Positions 45,301 to 54,417 of a DNA stretch of 64,000 nucleotides are shown here, piece after piece. The translations under genes and the position numbers were made by a program. Source of the stretch: Ignavibacteria bacterium. Its GTDB lineage: Bacteria; Bacteroidota; Ignavibacteria; Kapaibacteriales; UBA2268. The notes beneath the pieces are model-generated. The model saw only the letters and a list, made by a program, of their open reading frames with translations, had not been told where the DNA came from and did no database searches. Where the stretch lies: contig JAERMQ010000004.1 in assembly GCA_016844745.1 (NCBI GenBank), positions 96,464 through 160,463 of the forward strand, in the 5' to 3' direction. The stretch's first letter is position 1, and the number at the start of each line of letters is the position of its first letter.

Positions 45301-48035
45301 CCGGTGGTGATGGTGAGTCGACCAATTTCGGATATAATAACGTTGATTTATTAATTTCGCGAAATGAAATAAATGGAGTTACTAACAGCTTTACTACTTA
45401 TGGTATTAAGGTTGAGCAGAATAGATTGACTTTTTCGCAGTCATCTGCAGGTCAGTCAATTATTAACTTCCCTGATAAGGAAGAAAATATGAGAATAGTC
45501 AGCAATATCGTTTGGGGATTAGCGCCGGCTGCCAATTCAACTCATGTATTCGGTATTTGGTTAGCTACCGAAAGAAATATAACTAATCCATTAGCGCCAA
45601 GATATGGTACATATTTTACACAAAGGGATAAAATCTGCAACAATACTGTATTTATGGACCCCGATTTGATGAATAATTCGGGAGCTTATGCAGGTATTGC
45701 TTTGCTTCAAACAAAAAATGCCGAACTGAAAAATAATGCCATTGCAATCGTTGACGACCAAATTGACTTGACTAATGATATGGCAGCCTGCGTTTATTAT
45801 AACGGCATCATGCCCGGCGACGGTGGATTTACTTCCGATAGAAATGCTTTCTTCCTTGGTCCGAACGGCTCTTCATTGTTCAGGTTTACGGAAACCAATG
45901 AGCGGTCTATGATTATTGAATCCGGTTTAAGGAATGAGTATGATATGCTTGCACAATGGCAATCATGGACCAAACAGGATTTGTATTCAATCGTTGGAAA
46001 CTTTACGAATGAGTTTGTTAAAGTTGGCTATTCCCCCCAAAACCTGAGGGTAAATATCACTCCCGAACCTCCTGTCGGGTCTATCTTAAATAACCGTGGA
46101 GAAAGATTATCTTATATTACCGATGATATCGATGGGGAATCACGCGGTGTTGCAGGCTTGCGATTCGATATCGGCGCAGATGAATTCAACGGAAGAATGC
46201 ATGTTAATGACCTTGAAATGATGAGCTTCTCCGCTCCTGCTACATATCAGGCAAGTACAGGTACTTATAATGATGCAGAATATATTATGACTTATGCACC
46301 TGTGGATATTAAAGCGAACGTTAGAAACAACGGTACTTTGGATCAGGCAAATGCAGCAGTTATTTTAAATGTTTACCGCGAAAATCCCGATGGTTCTTAT
46401 AGCTCGTCAGTTTTGAACGATACGGCAAAAACTACTATTGCATCCGGCGAGAGCGCTGGAGTTTCATTTAAATTGGATGACGGAATTGGAAAGGAATTTA
46501 TCCCATTAACTTATGGTGATTTACGTCCGTTATATACCGGAAAAATTCCAAAACAATTTACTACAATGGAGGCTAACGTAACACCAAAATATAAGGTTCA
46601 GGTAACTCTTGTTTCCGACCAATCGAATTTGAATAACACAGTTACAAAATATGTCAGGTTCTACTTGAAGCGTTCACCGCTTAACTTTTTGGTTTCTTCC
46701 GAAAATAGTTTTGAAGATTATAATACTACCCCACCGCCACCTACCGATTTGATTGCAGGCAGGTTAAATACCGACAGCGTTGTTCAGGTATTCAAGAGAT
46801 TGGGATGGTACACCGATTTGAACGCTACGCCAAAACGTTTCGATATTGATTTATTTGATAGAAACGGTTGGGAACCGAAATCGACAAATTACAAAATGTA
46901 TCGTACGGTTGTATGGACCGACGGCGATGATAAAGCAACTTCGCGCTATCAAATAAAAGATATAAATGCTTTCCTGAATAATACATCATTGGTGGATAAG
47001 AAAAACCTTATTATCGCCAGTCAGGAAATGCTCAGACAAAATGAATCAATCGATACAAACTTTACACAACAGGTTCTGAGAGCAAAACGGCTTTCTCCTA
47101 TTCCTAATGCACAGGATAATCCTCTTGGCTTCAATGTCAGCAATGATGGCAACATAGTTTCCGGAGGCAGTATTGGCAGGGGAATGAGCCAGTCTATTAA
47201 ACAAACAATTGTTTCCGGTGATGTTCCTCCGTATTGCGGGCTTGTAAAGGTCAATCTATCCGGTGAAGGTGTTGCACGTCCGGCTTTGTCTTATAACAGC
47301 CATACTGCCACACCAATGGATAGCCTCATGGGTGTTGCAACCGCTACATTGATTCATAACGTAGTCTATATGGCTGTTGATTGGCGTCATTTCTCCGATG
47401 TCGAGAACATGATAAGAGCATGCCTTGATTTTGCTGAGAAAAACGGAGGTATTGTACCTGTCGAGCTAACAGACTTTACGGCTACACAGTACGGTAAGAA
47501 GGTAAATATAAATTGGTCAACGGCAAGCGAGCTCTCAAGCTCTCACTTTGTTATCGAAAAATCATTATTCGGTAATTCGGGTAAATCACCATTCGAAGCA
47601 ATAGCTGATGTGAAAGCTGCCGGGAAGAGTAATCTACCGGTTAATTACGGACCCATTGCCGATTACGATGTTCAATACGGCAGCAAATATGCTTATCGCC
47701 TGAAAATGGTTTCATTAGATGGAACCAGCGAACTAAGCGATGAGAAAGTTCTCGAAATCAAATCTATCGATGGAAATGTTCAAATTAGCCAGCCAATGCC
47801 TAATCCGGCAAACGCTTTTGTTCGATTCGATGTTACGCTTGATAAAGAATCAAACGTTGAGATGAGTATATATGACATGAGCGGAAAGAATATCGAAAAT
47901 GTATTTAACGGATTGCTCCAATCGGGAACAACGGCTAAGGAATTTGATATTAGAAATTTATCAAATGGCACATATACATTGATTTTAAGAATGGGTGAAA
48001 TTACATTATCCCAAAACTTTACCGTTCTTAAGTAA
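42363..48035 (+). CDS. Giant T9SS-secreted beta-helix protein, paralogue 1
   Basis: This 1890-residue protein has a signal peptide (residues 1-26). Residues 27-230 form a Tyr/Ser-rich beta domain (FKYNNSLTSVVYFSSNGYIL). About 260-640 hold Ig-like or adhesin-type beta domains. About 640-1280 form a right-handed beta-helix, with NITIKNCLIEDG near 812 and repeated INxN and GNxI turns. Further Ig-like domains follow, then a conserved VPVELTDFTATQYGKKVNINW block near 1700 that usually precedes sorting domains. The last 85 residues (SQPMPNPANAFVRFDVTL, MSIYDMSGK, LSNGTYTLIL) are a T9SS type-A sorting domain. It shares most of its length with the next gene but has a different N-terminal module. It is predicted to be surface-attached or released. 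A strong terminator follows. Confidence 0.85.
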   Translation: MKKFKLIMIGLFISCFMATYQQAPAQLLQDMTFMSYTGTYVPITGNYWSYPYTVDDAVWSMSLPFSFKYNNSLTSVVYFSSNGYILFPPYGNYSYYWSYYVNELYACMNAMRRDLYVYGGIYVNVDGAAPNRVWTIQWNTVDFYYGYSANMNFQIKLNEGSNIPQMVYGSMSRGSYNFSPGSYWTYAHCGWSNSTYYGAYIQAIPGNPFTFYKGSGQSSQAWGSVNSNAGFANFYSGLTLQLTAYPSYSGTYPRAGSILMRGGVYTGAQHPAVFCDRIVGQASAYFTYSISGPMPASSPDYKEIYRATAIGNPTDPLHGPWRQPLNYSLPYNSRPDSVHITYATGLAAWYSGDADPTKRAALDLSTNQNSIPGGEYVLQSTMILPGASNYTQALVDQSFNIALMDDFSSAQIVSPRSKDATRYPQTQSQIAVQLKTMNVGYNDVTSFDATAKIWYSDGTPVYSNTVRKDLSATPLKTGDAYQVDFPNFRPNMGVGDYKVKMYVNLLNATDNERRNDTIPKSSVGDYFMRVAYEFEASADQIVKPTGSLNYVGRPLRPVVKFSNNGVGDMPNPASANMVIKLNGDTVYTSLVTIPDIPSGNQNWVLTNFADFIPSVAGHYEICATFESPDDPVTGNNTICGTFDVIDALSGIYSIGTLNQGNVRNFDSISAAIDALYLQGMTGSVTFEFTDALYNVGNESIPLFPALDLSSKIVGLGSKYTLTFKPASNRATIRGGVTINLRSGNGIGVQFGQNDNPSNPNAPVSIVSDNSKKFYANSPGYIKFDGGNFKVFKFNLSTSSNFRATFYLRQGSSNITIKNCLIEDGNNQNPSYYFDLPNIKFDASLTKFTYEPDVRISGATYSAGIVLRATIPADGKTGTNAKRLDTIPCNTNIIQGNEITAFGYGIVSLGIGPLYYSNSSIPFDGYKRFYNYNNKIINNTITSVSRAGIFVGFEEATSISGNRIYSVSSLGGNSDAAGIIAGGDGESTNFGYNNVDLLISRNEINGVTNSFTTYGIKVEQNRLTFSQSSAGQSIINFPDKEENMRIVSNIVWGLAPAANSTHVFGIWLATERNITNPLAPRYGTYFTQRDKICNNTVFMDPDLMNNSGAYAGIALLQTKNAELKNNAIAIVDDQIDLTNDMAACVYYNGIMPGDGGFTSDRNAFFLGPNGSSLFRFTETNERSMIIESGLRNEYDMLAQWQSWTKQDLYSIVGNFTNEFVKVGYSPQNLRVNITPEPPVGSILNNRGERLSYITDDIDGESRGVAGLRFDIGADEFNGRMHVNDLEMMSFSAPATYQASTGTYNDAEYIMTYAPVDIKANVRNNGTLDQANAAVILNVYRENPDGSYSSSVLNDTAKTTIASGESAGVSFKLDDGIGKEFIPLTYGDLRPLYTGKIPKQFTTMEANVTPKYKVQVTLVSDQSNLNNTVTKYVRFYLKRSPLNFLVSSENSFEDYNTTPPPPTDLIAGRLNTDSVVQVFKRLGWYTDLNATPKRFDIDLFDRNGWEPKSTNYKMYRTVVWTDGDDKATSRYQIKDINAFLNNTSLVDKKNLIIASQEMLRQNESIDTNFTQQVLRAKRLSPIPNAQDNPLGFNVSNDGNIVSGGSIGRGMSQSIKQTIVSGDVPPYCGLVKVNLSGEGVARPALSYNSHTATPMDSLMGVATATLIHNVVYMAVDWRHFSDVENMIRACLDFAEKNGGIVPVELTDFTATQYGKKVNINWSTASELSSSHFVIEKSLFGNSGKSPFEAIADVKAAGKSNLPVNYGPIADYDVQYGSKYAYRLKMVSLDGTSELSDEKVLEIKSIDGNVQISQPMPNPANAFVRFDVTLDKESNVEMSIYDMSGKNIENVFNGLLQSGTTAKEFDIRNLSNGTYTLILRMGEITLSQNFTVLK

Positions 48036-48060
48036 TACTACGAATCCGCAAATGAAAATC

Positions 48061-48094
48061 ATCCCTTCGGGTTTTTACCCGGAGGGATTTTTTT
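48061..48094 (+). terminator. Terminator of giant T9SS gene 1
   Basis: A 12-bp stem (ATCCCTTCGGGT/ACCCGGAGGGAT) with a TTTT loop is followed by a T-run. Confidence 0.9.
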
Positions 48095-48114
48095 ATAGGC
48101 TTGTTCTAAAAATT

Positions 48115-48184
48115 GTCATTGGTAACTTGTTTCAGAATCCAGTATCCATGCGGTTAATGGATTCTGAAACAAGTTACCAATGAC
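48115..48184. repeat. Perfect 27-bp inverted repeat
   Basis: The arm at 48115-48141 (starting GTCATTGGTAACTTGTTTCA) is exactly complementary to 48158-48184 around a 16-base loop. Perfect arms suggest recent origin or active maintenance. It lies just after the terminator, so it is not needed to end the transcript. Confidence 0.9.
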
Positions 48185-48248
48185 AGATTTTTCTACCCTT
48201 TATTTTGAATGACTAATAGATTCAAAAATATATGCAACAATTAACAAT

Positions 48249-48343
48249 AAAAGAAATCCCCCCTACCCCCCTTTTTCAAAGGGGGATTAAAGATTTTTTT
48301 TCTTATCCCCCTTTGAAAAAGGGGGGTAGGGGGGATTTCTTTT
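48249..48343. repeat. G/C-block inverted repeat, copy 4
   Basis: Near-perfect arms starting AAAAGAAATCCCCCCTACCC with a CTTTTTCAAAGGGGG inner block; the 95-base hairpin resembles 29435-29515 and 32524-32605. Confidence 0.85.
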
Positions 48344-48714
48344 GTATTTGTCATTGTATATTTTTATTAATTCCATTATTTTGGAGTTCAGAATGACATT
48401 TCACTTGACTTTTCACAGCCTCATTCTCAGAAATGACGAACCTATAATTTTAAAACCACCAATAAGAAAAAAAGAATATTAATTTATTTAAATAAAGAAA
48501 TAAACTAATAACATAGTAATTGTATAAAAATCAATAGCATACATATAATAATAATTTTCAACAATATAACACTATATTATAATAAGTTAAAATTAATTTT
48601 ATTTTTTTGTAACAAATTACTAAGTTGGTAGTTATTGCTATTAGTAAAAATGAAAAAGAAGTAAAAAGTTTAATTAATTAATTAATAAATGTTCAATTTA
48701 CAAGGACAAATAAA

Positions 48715-51700
48715 ATGAATCACAAAACAACCGCTTTTTTTAAAAGAGCATCCCTAATAATTGCCTTTTTAATGGTAATTGCAGGTATTGGCAATTTGCC
48801 GGCTCAACCGACAAACTATTGCAATACGTGCGCAGCGACTTCCTGCCCTCCCGGGTATATGTACAGCTATGTTTGGTGCTATGCTTATAGCTATGGATGG
48901 ACATATAGAGTTGAAATAAAAGATTTGTCAGGCAATCTCAAACTTGAGCGTGTAACGACACCTTCCAATGCTTATATTAATCAGCCCATACCGGCAAGTC
49001 AAGGCTTCGACGGAAACGGGTATTTCTTCGTTAATGATAGAGAGGCACAGCTTAATCCCGGCTCTCAGTACATATTAACAGTCGGTTCTCACTTATGGTA
49101 CAACTGGGGTTATTATAACCAAAGAATTTGGATTGACTGGAATCAAAATGGTGACTTCAATCAAGCCGGAGAAAGAATTAATCCCAGTCAATGGTCTTAT
49201 TATGAAGCAGGACCATATAATATGACACCGCAGAATTATACATTTACCGTGCCACTGACAGCGCCTATGGGTAAAACCAGGATGCGCGTTATATCGGCAT
49301 ATTATATGTATGATTACGGTCCTTGCTATAACGGTTATTCCTACTTATATGCACCGTATTATTGCTATAACTACGGTTATTACGGTGAATGCGAAGATTA
49401 TATAATTAATATAATCGGTGGTATCGCAGACATGTTTCCCCGTAATGGCGATGTTCTTTACGCACAGGAAGCATACGATGGGACTACCAGAATAAAGAAC
49501 GGTGTATCAACAGATTTCAAAAAGCCGACACTTTATTTAACAAATTCCCAGCCTGCAGGTACATTGGCATATTATAAAATAGTTGGTCCGTTGCCTGCCA
49601 CAGATACTATTTGGAGAGGTACCAGCCCAAATCCCCCTTATAATGAACTGTTCGATGTCAGCAATACCACAGCAACATATACAGCATCCCGTGCTATCGG
49701 TACTTCAAGCTATCCTTCCGACCCCGGAAACGGTTCTTTTTATGCTAATCGAGGAGGCGAATACAGGGGAATTGCAAGAGTAACAACTCTTCCAGTACCT
49801 GGTTTGATAAATAACTTTACAGTTGCATGGGATAACGATTTATCTGCTCGCGATGTTCCATCGCCGAGAACTAATATGTACCCGGTAAATGCAAAATATA
49901 CACGGGGACAGAATATCGACGTTAAGGTTACATTCCAGAATACCGGACTTAATACAGTCACCGAATTCGAAGCCACCGTTAATATTTACAATTCAAACGG
50001 AGACAGGGTTTACAGCAACAGCATTCATTATCTGCCAACTCAACCGGGTATAGCTCCGGGAGCAAAAATAGATATCACTTTCGCATCGTTCCGCTCCTTT
50101 AGTATAGGTATTTACCATGTTGAAGCAACATGCAATCTACTCAGCGCTACCGACCAGGAGCCATTCAACAACAGATTCCCGAGACAAGGAACTGCAGATT
50201 ATACATTCGAAATTCAATATGAATTCGAGGTACAAGCTAATAAAATTTTAAAACCCACTCTGGGCGAAGTTCTCATTGGTGCAAGACCTTTTGTTCCTGT
50301 TGCCGAATATAAAAATAACGGAATCGGCGATGTTTCCGACATTCCTTCCAGATTTATCATAAAAAACCTCACAACCGGTCAGGAAGTTTATAACAACTCC
50401 AAACCAGTCCAGGAAATAGCAAGCGGTCGCTACAATACTAAAGTTCATTATTACGACCCCGTTGCCGTCAAGCAATCCGGTAATTATGAAGCTAAGATAA
50501 TTATTACTTATGAAGATGATGTTGTAAGAACAAATGATACACTCACCCAGACCTTCTCGGTTATAGCCGGATTATCCGGACAATATACGGTCGGTGCAGG
50601 CGGAGCCTTCAAGACAATAGATGAGGCAATGGATGCGCTATATAATCTCGGTATGGTTGGTCCTGTAACATTTGTATTAACCGACGCAGCGTATGACGTT
50701 CGTAGTAAGAGTAATGTTCATGCTGCATGGGACTTTTCATCAAAAATTATTGGGCTTGGCTATGATTCGGATACCAAGACCTATAATACTTTAACCATTA
50801 AACCATCAGCAGCAAGGGCTAATATCAGGGGAGGCGTTTATATTAATCTATATGCCTACAATGGTATTGGTATTTTATTCGGTCAATCGAATACGCCTTC
50901 CAATCAATATGCTGTCTTCAATCAATTCCAATCCAGGGAAAATGCTAATAGTGCAGGTTATATCACTTTCGACGGAGGCGCACAAAAAGCCTTCAGGTTT
51001 AACCTGATGAGTACTAATAGCGTTTTCGGTTCTGCGTTCTACCTTGCAAAAGGTTCAAGTAATATTACAATTAAAAATTGTTTAATTGAGAACGGCGTTC
51101 AGGCATTATCAAATAAAATATTGTTGCCTTTGGTATCATACATTCCTACAACAAAAAAATATAGGTTTGATTTTGATTCAACTTCGAGCCCGAAGAACGG
51201 ATACTCTGCCGGTATCGTAATTCGTTCTACTTTACAAAACGTAGATTCTACGATGGTATTTGGTATTAAATTCGATACATTACCAAATACGAATAATTTA
51301 ATAGATAATAACGAAATCCAGGGATTTGCTTATGGAGTTGTTGATCTCGGAATGGGTCCGCTATTTACAAATAGTACAATACCATCGGATTTCCACAGAT
51401 TCCATAATCAAAACAATAGAATCAGCAGAAACATAATAACAAGTTGCGGCGCTGCCGGTATTATTGTCGGATTTGAAGAAAACACAGATATTACAATGAA
51501 TAGAATTTATAATATCGGTGACGGTACTCTCGATGCAGCAGGTATTATTGCCGGAGGATTTTCGAGAGGAGCCATTCGCGGTTACAACAACGTAAACCTT
51601 AGAATAACCGGTAATGAAATTTCCGGTATTACTTCACCGACTAAGATATGTGGAATTCGGGTAGAGCAGGTACAGTTGTCATTCCAAAAAGATGTTGGTA

Positions 51701-54288
51701 TTGCCAAATTCCCGAATACCGACGAAAGTACATTGGTAGCTAATAACTTACTTTGGGGATTACTTCCAAATGGACCAAATGCCGAAATTATGGGTATTCA
51801 TTTGCTGACTCAAAGAGCAACATCAGGTAACTTTTTGAATCCCTTTATCGGCAATTACATGTCGAGGAGTGATAAAGTTGTCAACAATACCGTATTAATT
51901 GAAGAAGATGGTCAATCCAATATGGGAAGTATTGCCGGTATTGCATTGCAACAGGTTCGGGGTGCCATTGTAAAGAATAATGCAGTATATTACAATGACG
52001 CATTGAATACAAATAACGTTGATATTGCATCAGCATTTTTCTTTGAAGGTTTGAAACCCGATATGGGGAGCATAACATCCAACAGAAATGCTGTATGGAC
52101 TGGTTCTGTAGGCTCAGAAGTTGCTGATATTTATAGATATGTCGAAACAGATACACTTAGCAGGATAGTAGAACCAGGCTCACGCGGGGAATTGATGAGA
52201 TTATCGCAATGGCAGTCCTGGACGGGTCAAGACCAGAACTCGGTTATTGGAGATTTTACAACGCATTTCTTTAAATCAAGTAATGTACCACAAAACTTGA
52301 GAATTAATCTGTATCCCGAACCTCCGATTGGTTCGATATTGAATAACAGGGGTGAAAGATTATCTTATGTAACAAACGATTTAGACAATAACGTAAGAGG
52401 TCCGGCAGGTCAACAATACGATATTGGTGCAATGGAATTCGCAGGAACATTATACAACTTTGATGTGGAAATGATGAGTTTCTCATCTCCTGCAAATTAT
52501 CAGGCTACTACCGGAACATACAGCGATGCCGAATATATTATGACAAACGCTCCTGTTCAGGTTAAAGCTAATATGAGAAACAATGGCAGCCAGGACCAGA
52601 ACAATGCAACTGCTACATTACAAATATATCGTGAAAATCCGGATGGAGTAACATTTGGTGCAACACCGGTATTAACTGATAATGCTACTGTTTCTGTGGG
52701 TTCAGGCGGTACTGCCGAATTAGTATTCAATAGAGCGCCCGGCACCCAGTTTAATCCTCAGACTTATGGTGATTTACGCCCTGCTTATAATGGTAATATT
52801 GCATTACAGTTTACCTCTATGGAGGCTAACGTAACACCGCGTTATATGATTAAAATAACCGTACCTTCGGATTTACAGAATACTAATAATATTATTATAA
52901 AATACGTCAGGTTCTATTTGAAACGTTCATGGTTGTCACTTTGCGCAACTGTAGAGAACAGTTTTGAGAATTATCTGGCGCCAACTGCAACTACGGATAT
53001 TATTGCAGGTCGTTTGAATTCGGACAGCGTTACCAAAGTATTGGCAAAACTCGGCTGGTTTACCGACCTCACTGCTAATCCGAAACGATATGATTTGGAT
53101 TTATTTGATAGAAAAGGCTGGGAACCCAAAGCAGTTAATTATTCGCTGTATCGCTCATTAATATGGTCTGATGGTGATGATAAAGCTTTATCACGTTATC
53201 AGATAAAGAATATTAATGACTTCCTGACAAATACGGCAATTACTGAAAAGAAAAACCTGTTAATCTGCAGCCAGGAAATGCTCAGGCTCAACGAATCAGT
53301 TGATACTTTGTTTACTCAGGGAGTACTAAGAGCCAGGAGAATTGTGCCTAACATTAATGCACAGGATAATCCTCTTGGATTCGACGTTAGCAATGATAAT
53401 AATTTCATTAGGGGTCTTGCAGTCGGCAGGGGAACAACAAATACAATAAAATCAACTGTATTTGCCACCGACGCACCTCCGTATTGCGGAATGATGAGAG
53501 TATTCCTTAATGGTGAAGGTCTGGCAAGACCGGGTATGTCTTATGGTTCGCATACAGCTTCAGCTTTTGATAGTTTAGCCGGTGTTGCAACAACAACAAT
53601 GTATAGAAATATTATTTACACTGGTGTTGACTGGCGACATTTATCGGATGTTGAAACTATGTTCCGTGCTGCATTGGACTTTATCGAAACTAATGAAGGC
53701 AGTTTGGTACCGGTAGAATTATCCGACTTCCAGGCAAATGGTCATGGCAAACGAGTTGATATATCATGGACAACAGCCCAGGAAATAGGAAGTGCACGCT
53801 TCGAAGTAGAAAAATCAGTAGCAAGTGGAATCGATAATACTCCATTTGTAAAGATTTCCGAAATGAATGCTGCAGGTAAGAGCGAAGTTCCGATTAACTA
53901 TGGTCCCGTTATGGATTATAATGTACAATTCGGACATACATATATTTATCGCTTAAAAATAATTGACCAGGATGGTACAACTAATTATAGCGGTGAAAAG
54001 GTAGTAACATTAACCGGTAATCAAGGCGCTATCACTATTAGCCAGCCGATGCCGAATCCTGCCGAGAACAACGTAAAATTCGATGTTACACTTGAAAACG
54101 AAGCAAATGTATCTATCGATGTTTATGATATCAGCGGAAAATTGATGGAAACTGTGGTTAATGGAATGCTTCCTAACCAAACTACCACAATCGAAATAAA
54201 TGTTAAAAATTATACTAATGGAACATATAATGCAATAATTAAATCCGGCGATGCCGTAATTACACGCACTATAACTATTCTTAAATAG
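48715..54288 (+). CDS. Giant T9SS-secreted beta-helix protein, paralogue 2 (GEVED-type N-terminus)
   Basis: This 1857-residue protein has a signal peptide (1-31). The N-terminal module (about 35-235) is a GEVED-type domain: IWIDWNQNGDFNQAGERI near 139, MGKTRMRVISAYY and the closing GECEDYIINI near 225. It carries unusual Tyr/Cys-rich stretches (SYVWCYAYSYGWTYR; YYCYNYGYYGECEDY). From about 245 onward it parallels the upstream paralogue: adhesin-like domains, beta-helix (NITIKNCLIENG near 785), LVPVELSDFQANGHGKRVDI and a T9SS type-A sorting domain (SQPMPNPAENNVKFDVTL, VYDISGKLMETVV). Both genes probably arose by tandem duplication and then exchanged N-terminal modules. GEVED domains are common in secreted enzymes and adhesins. 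Confidence 0.85.
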   Translation: MNHKTTAFFKRASLIIAFLMVIAGIGNLPAQPTNYCNTCAATSCPPGYMYSYVWCYAYSYGWTYRVEIKDLSGNLKLERVTTPSNAYINQPIPASQGFDGNGYFFVNDREAQLNPGSQYILTVGSHLWYNWGYYNQRIWIDWNQNGDFNQAGERINPSQWSYYEAGPYNMTPQNYTFTVPLTAPMGKTRMRVISAYYMYDYGPCYNGYSYLYAPYYCYNYGYYGECEDYIINIIGGIADMFPRNGDVLYAQEAYDGTTRIKNGVSTDFKKPTLYLTNSQPAGTLAYYKIVGPLPATDTIWRGTSPNPPYNELFDVSNTTATYTASRAIGTSSYPSDPGNGSFYANRGGEYRGIARVTTLPVPGLINNFTVAWDNDLSARDVPSPRTNMYPVNAKYTRGQNIDVKVTFQNTGLNTVTEFEATVNIYNSNGDRVYSNSIHYLPTQPGIAPGAKIDITFASFRSFSIGIYHVEATCNLLSATDQEPFNNRFPRQGTADYTFEIQYEFEVQANKILKPTLGEVLIGARPFVPVAEYKNNGIGDVSDIPSRFIIKNLTTGQEVYNNSKPVQEIASGRYNTKVHYYDPVAVKQSGNYEAKIIITYEDDVVRTNDTLTQTFSVIAGLSGQYTVGAGGAFKTIDEAMDALYNLGMVGPVTFVLTDAAYDVRSKSNVHAAWDFSSKIIGLGYDSDTKTYNTLTIKPSAARANIRGGVYINLYAYNGIGILFGQSNTPSNQYAVFNQFQSRENANSAGYITFDGGAQKAFRFNLMSTNSVFGSAFYLAKGSSNITIKNCLIENGVQALSNKILLPLVSYIPTTKKYRFDFDSTSSPKNGYSAGIVIRSTLQNVDSTMVFGIKFDTLPNTNNLIDNNEIQGFAYGVVDLGMGPLFTNSTIPSDFHRFHNQNNRISRNIITSCGAAGIIVGFEENTDITMNRIYNIGDGTLDAAGIIAGGFSRGAIRGYNNVNLRITGNEISGITSPTKICGIRVEQVQLSFQKDVGIAKFPNTDESTLVANNLLWGLLPNGPNAEIMGIHLLTQRATSGNFLNPFIGNYMSRSDKVVNNTVLIEEDGQSNMGSIAGIALQQVRGAIVKNNAVYYNDALNTNNVDIASAFFFEGLKPDMGSITSNRNAVWTGSVGSEVADIYRYVETDTLSRIVEPGSRGELMRLSQWQSWTGQDQNSVIGDFTTHFFKSSNVPQNLRINLYPEPPIGSILNNRGERLSYVTNDLDNNVRGPAGQQYDIGAMEFAGTLYNFDVEMMSFSSPANYQATTGTYSDAEYIMTNAPVQVKANMRNNGSQDQNNATATLQIYRENPDGVTFGATPVLTDNATVSVGSGGTAELVFNRAPGTQFNPQTYGDLRPAYNGNIALQFTSMEANVTPRYMIKITVPSDLQNTNNIIIKYVRFYLKRSWLSLCATVENSFENYLAPTATTDIIAGRLNSDSVTKVLAKLGWFTDLTANPKRYDLDLFDRKGWEPKAVNYSLYRSLIWSDGDDKALSRYQIKNINDFLTNTAITEKKNLLICSQEMLRLNESVDTLFTQGVLRARRIVPNINAQDNPLGFDVSNDNNFIRGLAVGRGTTNTIKSTVFATDAPPYCGMMRVFLNGEGLARPGMSYGSHTASAFDSLAGVATTTMYRNIIYTGVDWRHLSDVETMFRAALDFIETNEGSLVPVELSDFQANGHGKRVDISWTTAQEIGSARFEVEKSVASGIDNTPFVKISEMNAAGKSEVPINYGPVMDYNVQFGHTYIYRLKIIDQDGTTNYSGEKVVTLTGNQGAITISQPMPNPAENNVKFDVTLENEANVSIDVYDISGKLMETVVNGMLPNQTTTIEINVKNYTNGTYNAIIKSGDAVITRTITILK

Positions 54289-54305
54289 TATTATTTAATC
54301 ATAGT

Positions 54306-54341
54306 AAACCCGGAGAGTTTTTGACTCTCCGGGTTTTTTTT
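54306..54341 (+). terminator. Terminator of giant T9SS gene 2
   Basis: Stem AAACCCGGAGAG/CTCTCCGGGTTT is followed by a run of T. Confidence 0.9.
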
Positions 54342-54417
54342 GCTTATTTGTATTTGCAAAGAAAAAATTTTATGATTAAATTGAAACTCTATAATATTGA
54401 AAAAAAGAAAGGAATTC

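Larger units (their letters stand above)
48036..48714. other. 679-base intergenic region rich in palindromes
   Basis: It holds a terminator (48061-48094), a perfect 27-bp inverted repeat (48115-48184), a G/C-block inverted repeat (48249-48343) and part of the TCATTCTGA family (48380-48413). From 48440 it is plain AT-rich sequence that presumably carries the promoter for the next gene. Confidence 0.75.
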
